Below are positions 35,017-44,046 of a DNA stretch of 64,000 bases, piece by piece (positions within the stretch are counted from its first letter, which is position 1; every line of letters starts with the position of its first letter). This DNA comes from Alkalicoccus saliphilus (GTDB taxonomy: Bacteria > Bacillota > Bacilli > Bacillales > Salisediminibacteriaceae), in NCBI RefSeq assembly GCF_003044065.1, contig NZ_PZJJ01000007.1, forward strand, positions 55,680 through 119,679, written 5' to 3'. Made by a program: the position numbers and the translations under genes. The notes under the pieces were generated by a model. The model was not told the origin of the DNA. It searched no databases and was given only the letters and a program-made list of their open reading frames with translations.

Positions 35017-35331
35017 TTTTCCACCCCTTGTTTAATAGTAAATGCCGGTTAAGTGAAGAAAATTAACGTCGTTTTCTTCGGACAGCTGAATTTCAATCTT
35101 TATAAATAACCGCTTGAAATTTACAGGACAGTCAAATCTGCAAAACAGAGCTGCGTGTAGAACTTCCGGCACAGACAGCTGTAAACAGCTCTTAAGGTTT
35201 TATGCCCTATTATTTCCTGATTAAACTAATAATTTCCTGTAATTATAAAATAATGATAACTACCTAAGTACATAGTCGTGATAATAAAGAAACCATCAGT
35301 GATTTCAGGAAGGAATATCTTCAGGAAAAGC

Positions 35332-35365
35332 AAAAAAGCTTTCTCCACCCGGAGAAAGCTTTTTT
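35332..35365. terminator. Terminator hairpin, left copy at repeat B
   Basis: AAAAAAGCTTTCTCC pairs with GGAGAAAGCTTTTTT. The same 34 bases with one change recur at 35800-35833 on the other side of the element. Confidence 0.82.
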
Positions 35366-35799
35366 CAGAGTGTTGATTAAGTCTTGGTTTCAGAATAATT
35401 ATTCTTCTGAGCGTATAGCTTTCTCCTGCACTCCCCGGCGGAAGCTTGCCGTGGGGCTCGTCATCAGCTATTTTCCAGCCCTTCGGCCATGGAAAAGGAT
35501 CTTCCGACTTCGCTTTATCCCACCGGCGTCCCCGCCGGTCGTTCCGGAGGAAAAAGCCTCTCCTGAATGGAAGAAAGGGCGGAATCAACACATTTTTTAG
35601 AAGAGAAACCTTCTTTTTATTTTCCTGCTGGAGCTGCAGCAGGCGACTCCGAGGCGAGATAGGACGAGCAGAAGATCCATTTCTTCCGAACAGTGGGAGG
35701 AAGAAATTAGCTGAAGCCGGCCCGCCCGGAAAGCGTCCTGAGGAGGCGAAAGCAGGGAAATGCATAGGCATGTATAAAAAACACTTTATAAACAGCCTG
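35366..35799 (-). mobile_element. Family-1 interspersed element, full-length copy B (434 bp)
   Basis: Near-identical inverted copy of 8065-8497. Left terminus CAGAGTGTTGATTAAG; the right terminus, read inward, is CAGGCTGTTTATAAAG. Single-base indels against copy A break any shared reading frame. It sits exactly between two near-identical hairpins and lies at the 3' end of the ssbB transcript (minus strand). Confidence 0.78.
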
Positions 35800-35833
35800 A
35801 AAAAAGCTTTCTCCCCCCGGAGAAAGCTTTTTT
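35800..35833. terminator. Terminator hairpin, right copy at repeat B
   Basis: 33 of 34 bases match 35332-35365. On the minus strand this is the first terminator met after the gene at 35908. Confidence 0.82.
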
Positions 35834-35907
35834 CGTTACGTAGAAAGCAGAAGTTTTACGTTCTTTATTAGAACAGTCGGAAATACATGTCAGGAAACCG
35901 GACCTGA

Positions 35908-36150
35908 TCATTTATCCGGTGACTGATGCAGAATCGACCGCAGAAGCATATCGTCGGAGTTAATGTTTTCCATATGATGAGAGTCGACAGCACCTTTGAA
36001 TTCAGCAATCGTCGTGTGAAGGTGGCGGATGGCATCCGACTGTTCATCAAGCTGTTCGGATAGATCATAGAGATCCTCCTGCTTAATAATAATTTTTTCG
36101 AGTCTGGCCAGCCGGCGGACAACAACTTTTAATAACTCAAGTTCTGTCAT
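35908..36150 (-). CDS. Hypothetical small protein downstream of ssbB
   Basis: 80 residues, charged and mostly helical (LKVVVRRLARLEKIIIKQEDLYDLSEQLDEQ), possibly a short coiled coil. No family recognised. It starts 12 bases after the ssbB stop and likely shares its transcript; the ribosome site (GGGCGGC) is weak. Confidence 0.6.
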   Translation of the reverse strand: MTELELLKVVVRRLARLEKIIIKQEDLYDLSEQLDEQSDAIRHLHTTIAEFKGAVDSHHMENINSDDMLLRSILHQSPDK

Positions 36151-36162
36151 GGGAGCCGCCCG

Positions 36163-36576
36163 CTACGCCGGATATTCCTGATCGGCAGGAAAATCTTCGG
36201 CAGTGGGATGACCGCCTTCCAGTTCTTCTTCAGTGAAATCGCCACCGTCTCCCACTTTGTTCAGTTTTAGAAAAGTAACCTGATCCGCCACTACGTCCGG
36301 AACAGAAATCTGCTTGTCTTCTCCTACGAGAAGCTGACGCATCTGCACCCGTCCTTTGACGGACACAAGCGATCCGGTACCGCAGTAATCAGCTACTCTT
36401 TCTGCCAGCTTGTTCCAGGAAACGATCTGAACGAAATCTGTATCGTAGCTGCCGCTGCTGTTACGATAAGGTCTGCGGACAGCGAGGGTAAAGCGGGTGA
36501 GGGAGGAACCGTTCTGTGTAGTTATAAGCTGTGGATTTTTTGCCATTCTTCCAATGAAAATAAATTGATTAAGCAT
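36163..36576 (-). CDS. ssbB: Single-stranded DNA-binding protein, SsbB type
   Basis: 137 residues. The OB-fold motifs FIGRMAKNPQLITTQNGSSLTRFTLAV, DTDFVQIVSWNKLAERVADY and GSLVSVKGRVQMRQ are clear. It is shorter than housekeeping SsbA and lacks the acidic DDDLPF tip that binds partner proteins, which points to the competence-type SsbB that coats incoming single-stranded DNA. That matches the ComFA/ComFC genes in this window. AAAGGAG precedes the ATG. No clear ComK box was recognised upstream. Confidence 0.88.
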   Translation of the reverse strand: MLNQFIFIGRMAKNPQLITTQNGSSLTRFTLAVRRPYRNSSGSYDTDFVQIVSWNKLAERVADYCGTGSLVSVKGRVQMRQLLVGEDKQISVPDVVADQVTFLKLNKVGDGGDFTEEELEGGHPTAEDFPADQEYPA

Positions 36577-36864
36577 AAATAAACTCGCTCCTTTTAATTG
36601 GTTGTAGTAGTGGATTGAAATGCTGGATTAACTGGTGTATTGGATAAACCTCTGTCCTCCTGTCAAAATATTATGTATAGAACCGGAGTATAGCCGGTTA
36701 TACCTACTAATAAAAATAAAATTTATAAAAGAAGTAAAAATATGGGTTGAAGCAGTGCCTTTATTTAATATAAACGTATTCTAAAATTCTTAAATGAGCC
36801 TAAAGAACTAAAAAAATACTATAAAAATCCTGAACATTAAACGGAATTGTCTGACTATTTGTCG

Positions 36865-36893
36865 TTGACGGAAAAATATCTGATTGGTATATT
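36865..36893 (+). promoter_or_regulatory. Sigma-A promoter of the cold shock gene
   Basis: TTGACG and TATATT with a 17-base spacer, about 55 bases before the csp start codon. Confidence 0.7.
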
Positions 36894-36947
36894 TAGAGTA
36901 GAAAAAGAGGAACACATTACTTTTTAGGAAAGGAATGAGTGATTCCT

Positions 36948-37145
36948 ATGCTCGGAAAAGTAAAATGGTTTAATGCGGAAAAAGGATTCGGTTTTATTGA
37001 AGTTGAAAACAGTGAAGATATTTTTGTTCATTATTCCGCTATTGATGAAGAAGGATATAAAACGCTGGAAGAGGGCCAGGAAGTTGAATTTGACATTGTG
37101 GAAGGTGCACGCGGCCCCCAGGCGTCCAATGTAATGAAAAAGTAG
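36948..37145 (+). CDS. Cold shock protein, CspB family
   Basis: 65-residue OB-fold RNA chaperone. RNP1 (KGFGFIE) and RNP2 (IFVHYSAI) are intact; the sequence starts [20 protein letters not shown] like B. subtilis CspB. It melts mRNA structure at low temperature. The ATG at 36948 is used; an in-frame GTG at 36939 is possible but would add an atypical extension. Own promoter (36865) and terminator (37158), so monocistronic. Confidence 0.95.
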   Translation: MLGKVKWFNAEKGFGFIEVENSEDIFVHYSAIDEEGYKTLEEGQEVEFDIVEGARGPQASNVMKK

Positions 37146-37157
37146 TATCTGCCGTAG

Positions 37158-37200
37158 AAACGCCCCCGGTGTGCGCACAGCATTGAAGGGGGCGTTTTTT
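37158..37200 (+). terminator. Terminator after the cold shock gene
   Basis: AAACGCCCCC pairs with GGGGGCGTTT; six T follow. Confidence 0.92.
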
Positions 37201-37280
37201 ATCCATAGCGGGCTCCGGAGAAAGGAGGACGGCAGACGGTTCCGGACCGTTTTATATGAATCTTTTTAGAGAAAATGAAT

Positions 37281-37307
37281 GTTTGAGCAGGACTTTTCGG
37301 AGGGAAC
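37281..37307 (+). promoter_or_regulatory. Possible sigma-B promoter of hpf
   Basis: GTTTGA and GGGAAC separated by 15 bases resemble the sigma-B consensus (GTTTAA, GGGWAW). The B. subtilis hpf homologue yvyD is known to be sigma-B and sigma-H dependent. Confidence 0.45.
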
Positions 37308-37348
37308 CTAGAATAACATATCGTATAACCGAAAGGAGTTGTTAGCTT

Positions 37349-37897
37349 ATGAATTTTAATATTCGTGGCGAAAACATGGAAGTAACCGAGGCTCTGAAAG
37401 ATCATGTCGAAAAGAAGGTAGGAAAGCTGGAGAGATATTTTGACACCACTCCTTCTTCTGACGTTCATGTAAAAATGAGTATCCTCAATAAAGAGCAGAG
37501 AGTGGAGATTACCATTCCGATGCCTAAGCTCCTACTTCGTGCGGAGGAAAAGCATGCTGATATGTATGCAGCCGTTGACCTCGTAGTTGAAAAACTCGAG
37601 CGTCAGATCCGTAAACACAAAACAAAGGTTAACCGCAAATACCGCGGAGATGACAGCCTGAAATACATGTTTAAAAACGAACTGGAACCACTGGCGGAAG
37701 AAGAATTTCCTGATGAAGACATTGAAATTGTCCGTACAAAACGGTTCGATCTGAAACCAATGGATGCGGAAGAGGCAATTCTTCAGATGGATATGCTCGG
37801 CCATAACTTCTTTGTCTTCTCTAATTCGGTTAATGGAGACACAAACGTTGTTTATAAACGGCGCGACGGCCGATACGGCCTGATTGAGCCGGAATAA
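37349..37897 (+). CDS. hpf: Ribosome hibernation promoting factor, long form
   Basis: 182 residues. The N-terminal S30AE domain (MNFNIRGENMEVTEALKDHVEKKVGKLERYF) binds the decoding centre; the C-terminal domain (RTKRFDLKPMDAEEAILQMDMLGHNFFVFSNSVNGDTNVVYKRRDGRYGLIEPE) drives 100S dimer formation. Long HPF is the usual Firmicutes form. In B. subtilis (yvyD) it lies immediately before secA; here ptsG-glcT are in between. GAAAGGAG precedes the ATG. Confidence 0.96.
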   Translation: MNFNIRGENMEVTEALKDHVEKKVGKLERYFDTTPSSDVHVKMSILNKEQRVEITIPMPKLLLRAEEKHADMYAAVDLVVEKLERQIRKHKTKVNRKYRGDDSLKYMFKNELEPLAEEEFPDEDIEIVRTKRFDLKPMDAEEAILQMDMLGHNFFVFSNSVNGDTNVVYKRRDGRYGLIEPE

Positions 37898-37899
37898 TA

Positions 37900-37932
37900 A
37901 AAAAAGCTGCGGATTTTTCCGCAGCTTTTTTC
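37900..37932 (+). terminator. Terminator after hpf
   Basis: AAAAAGCTGCGGA pairs with TCCGCAGCTTTTT, then T-run. It may also act on the minus strand. Confidence 0.9.
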
Positions 37933-38057
37933 TATGAATAATTTTCGGTTTTTCTCCAAAATTGAGGCCGGCATTTTGTTAATTCAGATACACCCTTGGA
38001 ATCTTTATTCTACAGGGAGGTTTTCTTCTTCACTAACTGTTAAAAACACTTTTTTTA

Positions 38058-40094
38058 TCAGGAAATACGCACCGGTCCTGTTTCTCCGCGCTCTACACGG
38101 CCGGTTTTTTCAATATGAACGGTCTGACTTTCGTCCAGGTTGGTAAAGATAACCGGAGTAACGGCGGATTTAGCTTCTCTTTTGATTTTATCAATATCAA
38201 ATTCAAGCAGCTTATCACCGACACGGACAGTGTCTCCCTGTTCTACAAAGGCCGTAAAGCCTTCACCTTTCATATTTACTGTATCAATACCTACATGGAT
38301 CAAAATTTCTGTTCCATCTTCTGTTTCAAGCCCGACAGCATGTTTTGTATGGAAGAGCTGAACGACTTTCGCATCTGCCGGTGAAACGACAATGCCTTCT
38401 GAAGGGTCGACTGCAAACCCGTCTCCCATCATTTTTTGAGCAAACATATCGTCCGGCACTTCAGCAAGTTCTTTAATGTCACCAGTAATCGGCATGGAAA
38501 GCGTAATGCTGCTTTTTACCGGTCCGATCGTTTCCTCCGGTCCCGGTTCCGGAGCGGAAGGAGTTTTACCGCTGATTACATCTTCCATCTGACTTTTAAT
38601 TGTTTCTGAACGCGGTCCGAAAATTGCCTGCACGTTCTTATCGACCTGCATTACTCCGGAAGCCCCAAGCTCCTTTAGACGCTCTTTATCAACCTGACCA
38701 CTGTCTTTTACGGAAATACGAAGACGTGTGATGCAGGCATCAAGGTGGGTAAGGTTTTCTTTCCCGCCGAATGCTTTAATGATCTGGGAAGGAAGCTCTG
38801 TCTGGGCAGCTTTCCCGCTGGAAGCTCCGTGTTCGCCGGCGCCGCCGTTTTTCTCCCGGCCGGGAGTCATAAGGTTGAATTTTTTGATCATAAACGTGAA
38901 CAGCACGTAATAAATGACGGCAAATACGAGACCGACAAGAATGACAATCCACCACGGTTCTCGTCCGGGCACTACCCCGAAGAGGAAGAAATCAATGGCT
39001 CCCCCGGAAAAGGTATAGCCCATATTTATGTTCAGCCAGTAAAGTATAACAAAGGATATTCCATCGAGCACCGCGTGAATAACGAAGAGAAGCGGGCTGA
39101 GAAACAGGAAGGAGAATTCAATTGGTTCTGTAATTCCCGTGAGAAAAGACGTTAAGGCAGCAGATCCTAAAAGTCCGCCGACCACTTTTTTATTTTCAGG
39201 GCGGGCCTGATGATACATCGCCAGTGCTGCGGCCGGAAGACCAAACATCATAATTGGAAATTCTCCGGCCATAAAGTGTCCGGCAGTGAGCTCCGCCTGA
39301 TCCTGCAGCTGGGCAAAGAAGATATTCATGTCACCGGTAACTATATTACCGGCTGCATTCGTATACGTACCGAATTCGAACCAGAACGGCGCATGAAAAA
39401 TATGATGCAGACCGAACGGAATAAGAAGACGTTTAATAAATCCAAAGAAAAATACGGCAACGGTCATCGCTTCTTCCATCAGAAACTGGGAAGCTGTGTT
39501 CATTCCTGTCTGAATCGGAGGCCAGATGAAGAAAAGAGCGGCCCCGACGAAAAAAGAAGCGAATGCAGTAACGATCGGTACGAAGCGTTTGCCTGCAAAA
39601 AAACCAAGAAAAGCCGGCAGTTCGATCGCATAATAGCGGTTGTAGGCCCAGGCAGCGAGGGCGCCGATAATAATACCGCCGAACACTCCTGTCTGAAGCG
39701 TCGGTATACCGAGAACGAGTGCTTCGGCAGGATTATCAGAAGCAAGCACTCCTTCTACAGTCAGTCCTCCCATAACCCCCATCGTTACGTTCATGACGAG
39801 AAAACCAACGAGGGCGGCAAGTGCCGCGACACCGGCTCCGTTAGCGAGACCGACCGCCACACCGAGTGCGAATATTAAGGCGAGGTTGTCAAAAACTATC
39901 CCCCCGGCCGATTCCATCATCGTCGCAAGGCTGACAAAGATATCGTTTTCAAGAAAAGGCATGAGATTGACCATATTCGGGTTCCGCATTGCGTTACCGA
40001 AAGCGAGAAGCAGTCCGGCAGCCGGAAGTATTGCCACCGGAAGCATCAGGGATTTACCGATCCGCTGAAGCTGTCCAAAAAATCGTTTAAACAT
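38058..40094 (-). CDS. ptsG: PTS glucose-type transporter, EIICBA
   Basis: 678-residue fused sugar permease. The EIIC membrane domain (residues ~1-400) begins RIGKSLMLPVAILPAAGLLLAFGNAMRNP and contains GITEPIEF, the sugar-binding loop. EIIB has its phosphorylated Cys in LDACITRLR (about residue 445). EIIA has the active His in ILIHVGIDTVNMKGEGF (about residue 600). It closely follows B. subtilis PtsG; NagP-type GlcNAc permeases are the nearest alternative. The leader contains a GlcT target site and a terminator (40137-40260), and glcT is directly upstream, which supports glucose. GGGGGAA precedes the ATG. Confidence 0.92.
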   Translation of the reverse strand: MFKRFFGQLQRIGKSLMLPVAILPAAGLLLAFGNAMRNPNMVNLMPFLENDIFVSLATMMESAGGIVFDNLALIFALGVAVGLANGAGVAALAALVGFLVMNVTMGVMGGLTVEGVLASDNPAEALVLGIPTLQTGVFGGIIIGALAAWAYNRYYAIELPAFLGFFAGKRFVPIVTAFASFFVGAALFFIWPPIQTGMNTASQFLMEEAMTVAVFFFGFIKRLLIPFGLHHIFHAPFWFEFGTYTNAAGNIVTGDMNIFFAQLQDQAELTAGHFMAGEFPIMMFGLPAAALAMYHQARPENKKVVGGLLGSAALTSFLTGITEPIEFSFLFLSPLLFVIHAVLDGISFVILYWLNINMGYTFSGGAIDFFLFGVVPGREPWWIVILVGLVFAVIYYVLFTFMIKKFNLMTPGREKNGGAGEHGASSGKAAQTELPSQIIKAFGGKENLTHLDACITRLRISVKDSGQVDKERLKELGASGVMQVDKNVQAIFGPRSETIKSQMEDVISGKTPSAPEPGPEETIGPVKSSITLSMPITGDIKELAEVPDDMFAQKMMGDGFAVDPSEGIVVSPADAKVVQLFHTKHAVGLETEDGTEILIHVGIDTVNMKGEGFTAFVEQGDTVRVGDKLLEFDIDKIKREAKSAVTPVIFTNLDESQTVHIEKTGRVERGETGPVRIS

Positions 40095-40136
40095 GTTAAT
40101 TCCCCCTTTTATTATTTGTAGGCATCAGCACTGGAA

Positions 40137-40260
40137 CAAAAAAAGGCATGAGGGAAAAAGAAAGACGCTTCAATACAGGCGGGTCCACGTACGTGTGGTT
40201 CCTGCCTGGAACTTGAGCGGCCATCCTTTTCTCTCATGCCTGCATTATCAGTAACACGGA
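40137..40260 (-). promoter_or_regulatory. GlcT ribonucleic antiterminator site and leader terminator of ptsG
   Basis: On the minus strand, 40260-40228 reads CGTGTTACTGATAATGCAGG followed by CATGAGAG, very similar to the RAT site in the B. subtilis ptsG leader. The downstream GGCATGAG pairs with CTCATGCC at 40145-40152, followed by seven T (minus strand), forming the terminator. A second stem (CAGGCAGG with CCGCCTG) sits within the loop. GlcT bound to the RAT would prevent the terminator. Confidence 0.85.
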
Positions 40261-40277
40261 AAAGTACCGTCTTTTAC

Positions 40278-41123
40278 TTATTCTGATTTTTGTTCACTGG
40301 AAACGAGCCGCTGAATGTGAAGCGTTAAATAAACTGCTTCGGCATCCGGAACTCGTTTTTTTAAGCGCTGCTGCATCATTTTCATCAGCTTCCAGCTCAG
40401 ATTATAGCATACTGGATATTCCTGCTGCAATACTTTCAGGAGCGTATCCTGATTGTCGGCGTAATTTTCGTTGTCAACACGTTCAACCGCATTGTTCAGG
40501 TGCCGGACGAGCCGTAAATAATTGATGTCCTTCCGGTCAACCGTCAGCCCGAAGTAGCTTTCGATCTGCTGGACGAGTTCGCTCACAAGTTGTGTATGCC
40601 GGTTAATCTGGGACAGATCCCTGTTTGTGAGGGCACTGTGGATGTGAAGCGTGATAAAGCCGATCTCTCCTTCCGGAATACGGATGCTGAGCGCTTCGTT
40701 GAATTTTTCAGCCAATTTTACGGCAGCCTGATATTCCTGGGGATAGGCAAGCTCTGTTTCCTGAAGAAATGGATTTTTAATTTCCTGGCCCTTCTGAATG
40801 CGTTTTACAGCAAAGTAAAGGTGATCGGTTAAGCCGACGTGGATATGTTCGTTCAGCCGGGAGGAGAAAGTGTGCTCGAGTCGCTCAATTTCCTCTCCCA
40901 TAAGCGCAATGAAATCCTCCTCTACATAATTCAGCAGGCTTTTGTACTGCTCCTGTTCTTCTGAGCTGCGGAGTGCAAAAAACTTTTCTGCCTGATCCCC
41001 CGCGATTTCCTGGCCGGGTTTCCGCCCGAAGCCGAGACCTTTTCCAATAAGGACTACTTCTTCGTACTCAGGGTGCTCTGCAATTACGACATTATTATTA
41101 AGTACCTTTTTAACTGTTATCAT
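40278..41123 (-). CDS. glcT: PtsG operon transcription antiterminator GlcT
   Basis: 281-residue BglG/SacY family antiterminator. Residues ~1-60 form the RNA-binding domain (KKVLNNNVVIAEHPEYEEVVLIGKGLGFGRKPGQEI). Two PRD domains follow with regulatory histidines in HIHVGLTDHL, ITLHIHS, VRHLNNAVER and LTLHIQRL. EIIB/EIIA and HPr phosphorylate these to set glucose induction. It lies 153 bases before the RAT/terminator of ptsG, on the same strand, as in B. subtilis. Confidence 0.94.
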   Translation of the reverse strand: MITVKKVLNNNVVIAEHPEYEEVVLIGKGLGFGRKPGQEIAGDQAEKFFALRSSEEQEQYKSLLNYVEEDFIALMGEEIERLEHTFSSRLNEHIHVGLTDHLYFAVKRIQKGQEIKNPFLQETELAYPQEYQAAVKLAEKFNEALSIRIPEGEIGFITLHIHSALTNRDLSQINRHTQLVSELVQQIESYFGLTVDRKDINYLRLVRHLNNAVERVDNENYADNQDTLLKVLQQEYPVCYNLSWKLMKMMQQRLKKRVPDAEAVYLTLHIQRLVSSEQKSE

Positions 41124-41462
41124 TACCGCTGCCTCTTTTCCGGGATGAATTCATTCACTCCGATGCTGACACTTATTATAAGGAGGAAGAAGCAGGAATT
41201 CAAACCGGCTGGCTGCCTTCCTGTTTCTGTCTGGAAACGGCGTACCTTTTCAACCCCGGACAGCTGCCGTATAATAAGGAGGAGATGTGAAGCGGGTTCA
41301 CCTTGTAAGCTTTTCTGCAAACTGATAAAATAAACGGGACCGTAAAAAGCTGAAAACCACGAAAGTAGACGGAGTGGAAGAAACGCTCCGTTCTTTCGTT
41401 TATGTAACTGAAAATAGACAGTCAGTAAATAAGGAAAATAAGAAATAAGGGAGCAATGTCCG
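41124..41462. other. Divergent region between glcT and secA
   Basis: About 340 bases. The promoters of both genes must lie here, but no convincing -35/-10 pair was identified, and no gene is supported. Confidence 0.4.
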
Positions 41463-44000
41463 ATGTTGGGATTAATTAAAAAGGTCATTGGAGATTCGGA
41501 TGCACGTTATTTAAAGAAGCTGGACAAGCAGGTATCCGACACAGAATCCAGAGAAGATGAGATGAAGCAGCTGAGTGATGATGCCCTCCGTGCGAAAACG
41601 GAAGAATTCAAAGAGCGGTATGAAAATGGCGAACCTCTCGATAAGCTTCTGCCGGAAGCTTTCGCTGTTGTCCGGGAAGGCGCGTGGCGCTCTCTTGGAA
41701 TGAAGCATTTCCGCGTGCAGCTTACCGGGGGTGTCGTTCTGTATAAGGGCGATATCGCGGAAATGAAAACCGGGGAAGGTAAAACGCTTGTAGCGACACT
41801 GGCCGTATACCTTAACGCTCTCACAGGAAAAGGTGTGCACGTTGTGACTGTTAACGATTATCTTGCCCGCCGTGATGCGGAAGATATGGGGAAATTGTAT
41901 AATTTTCTCGGATTGTCTGTCGGATTGAACGTAGCCGGTATGACGAAGGAAGAAAAGCGGGAAGCCTATGCAGCGGATGTCACGTACGGTACGAACAATG
42001 AATTCGGATTCGATTACCTGAGGGACAATATGGTGACGTACAAGCATCAGATGGTACAGCGGAAACTTCATTTTGCCATCGTCGATGAAGTCGACTCCAT
42101 TTTAATTGATGAAGCCCGTACACCGCTGATTATTTCAGGCTCTGCCAATAAGACGTCAGAGCTTTACAGCACCGCCAATTCTTTTGTGAAAATGCTTAAA
42201 GAAGACGAAGACTACACGCTTGATGAGAAAACAAAAGCGGTCCAGCTTACCGAAAGCGGTGTTTCCAAAGCGGAACGTATTTTTAATATCGACAATCTGT
42301 TTGATTCGGAACACGTACAGCTGAACCACCACCTCAATCAGGCCTTAAAAGCCCATAAAGTCATGATACGGGATGAAGATTACGTTGTTGATGAGGGAGA
42401 AGTAGCTATCGTCGACCAGTTTACCGGGCGTCTGATGAAAGGCCGCCGGTTCAGCGATGGGCTCCACCAGGCGATCGAAGCTAAGGAAGGCGTCAAAATC
42501 AAGCGTGAAAGTATGACGATGGCTTCCATTACGTTTCAGAATTATTTCCGTATGTATGAAAAACTCGCCGGCATGACAGGTACAGCGAAAACGGAGGAAG
42601 AAGAATTTACGAACATTTACAACATGAACGTATACTCTGTGCCGACGAATGAACCAATCATACGTAATGACCACCCGGATCTGATTTATAAAACGCTGGA
42701 AAGCAAGCAGCGGGCGATTGTCAGCAAGGTGGAGGAACTTTATGAAAAAGGGCAGCCGGTGCTTGTAGGTACAGTAAGCGTGGACACTTCCGAACTGATT
42801 TCAAAAATGCTCAAGAAAAACCGGGTTCCCCACAACGTGCTGAACGCTAAAAACCATGCGCGCGAGGCGGAGATCATTGAACAGGCCGGTCAGAAAAAAG
42901 CAGTGACCATTGCAACGAACATGGCCGGCCGGGGAACGGATATTAAACTCGGGGACGGAGTAGCGGACCTTGGAGGGCTGTTCGTCCTCGGAACGGAGCG
43001 CCATGAATCCCGGCGGATAGACAATCAGCTTCGTGGACGTTCCGGACGTCAGGGAGATCCTGGTGAATCCCTATTCTATCTTTCCATGGAAGATCCGCTG
43101 ATGCGCCGGTTCGGCTCGGATAACATGAGCAAGATGATGGAAAGACTCGGCATGGAGGAAGATCAGCCGATTGAAAGCAGGATCATCACTAAAGCCGTAG
43201 AACAGGCACAGAAACGGGTGGAAGGAAGCAACTTTGATGCCCGGAAACAGCTGCTTCAGTACGATGACGTTATGCGGGAACAGCGGGATGTTATTTACGA
43301 GCAGAGAGATGAAGTTCTCGATTCGGATAATCTCCGTCCGGTAGTGGAACAGATGATTGAATCCACAGTGACGCGGGTCGTTAACTCCTATACTCCGGAA
43401 GAAGAAGTACCGGAAGACTGGAACCTGGAAGGACTCGTCGAGTATGTCAACGTGACAGTACTTGCTGAACAGCATCTGGAAGAAAAAGAAATCAAGGGTC
43501 TTGATCCGGAAGAAATGGTTGAGACAATCATGGAAAAAGTGCTTGAGGACTATAACAAGCGTGAACAGGAGTTTACACCGGAGCAGATGCGCGAATTCGA
43601 GAGAGTTATTCTTCTGCGCACAGTTGATACGAAATGGACAGCCCATATTGACCAGATGGATCAGCTTCGTCAGGGGATCAATCTCCGGGCCTATGCTCAG
43701 AATGATCCGCTGCGTGAGTACAAATTCGAAGGTTACGAAATGTTCCAGACAATGGTGGCTTCGATCGAGGAAGAAGTAGCCCGCTACATTATGAAAGCCC
43801 AGATCGAAACGAACATGAAGCGCCAGCAGGTGGCAGAAGGAAAAGCGGTACACCGAAGTGCCGGGGCGCAGCAGCAGGCAGAAGAATCGAAAGATAAGGC
43901 GGAGCCGTATGTAAAAGGAGAAACAACTGGGCGGAATGACCCGTGCCCGTGCGGATCCGGGAAAAAATATAAAAACTGTCACGGCAGACAGGAAGCATAG
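41463..44000 (+). CDS. secA: Preprotein translocase ATPase SecA
   Basis: 845 residues; motor of the Sec pathway. Walker A MKTGEGKT, Walker [28 protein letters not shown] and [17 protein letters not shown] of the second nucleotide-binding domain are visible. The C-terminal zinc tail has [14 protein letters not shown], which binds SecB-independent partners and phospholipid. It matches B. subtilis SecA in length. GGGAG is 10 bases before the ATG. prfB follows 46 bases later, as in B. subtilis. Confidence 0.98.
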   Translation: MLGLIKKVIGDSDARYLKKLDKQVSDTESREDEMKQLSDDALRAKTEEFKERYENGEPLDKLLPEAFAVVREGAWRSLGMKHFRVQLTGGVVLYKGDIAEMKTGEGKTLVATLAVYLNALTGKGVHVVTVNDYLARRDAEDMGKLYNFLGLSVGLNVAGMTKEEKREAYAADVTYGTNNEFGFDYLRDNMVTYKHQMVQRKLHFAIVDEVDSILIDEARTPLIISGSANKTSELYSTANSFVKMLKEDEDYTLDEKTKAVQLTESGVSKAERIFNIDNLFDSEHVQLNHHLNQALKAHKVMIRDEDYVVDEGEVAIVDQFTGRLMKGRRFSDGLHQAIEAKEGVKIKRESMTMASITFQNYFRMYEKLAGMTGTAKTEEEEFTNIYNMNVYSVPTNEPIIRNDHPDLIYKTLESKQRAIVSKVEELYEKGQPVLVGTVSVDTSELISKMLKKNRVPHNVLNAKNHAREAEIIEQAGQKKAVTIATNMAGRGTDIKLGDGVADLGGLFVLGTERHESRRIDNQLRGRSGRQGDPGESLFYLSMEDPLMRRFGSDNMSKMMERLGMEEDQPIESRIITKAVEQAQKRVEGSNFDARKQLLQYDDVMREQRDVIYEQRDEVLDSDNLRPVVEQMIESTVTRVVNSYTPEEEVPEDWNLEGLVEYVNVTVLAEQHLEEKEIKGLDPEEMVETIMEKVLEDYNKREQEFTPEQMREFERVILLRTVDTKWTAHIDQMDQLRQGINLRAYAQNDPLREYKFEGYEMFQTMVASIEEEVARYIMKAQIETNMKRQQVAEGKAVHRSAGAQQQAEESKDKAEPYVKGETTGRNDPCPCGSGKKYKNCHGRQEA

Positions 44001-44046
44001 TTTTTCCGGTGCGGAAGACAGCTAATTTTTTACGAGGTGATTGACG

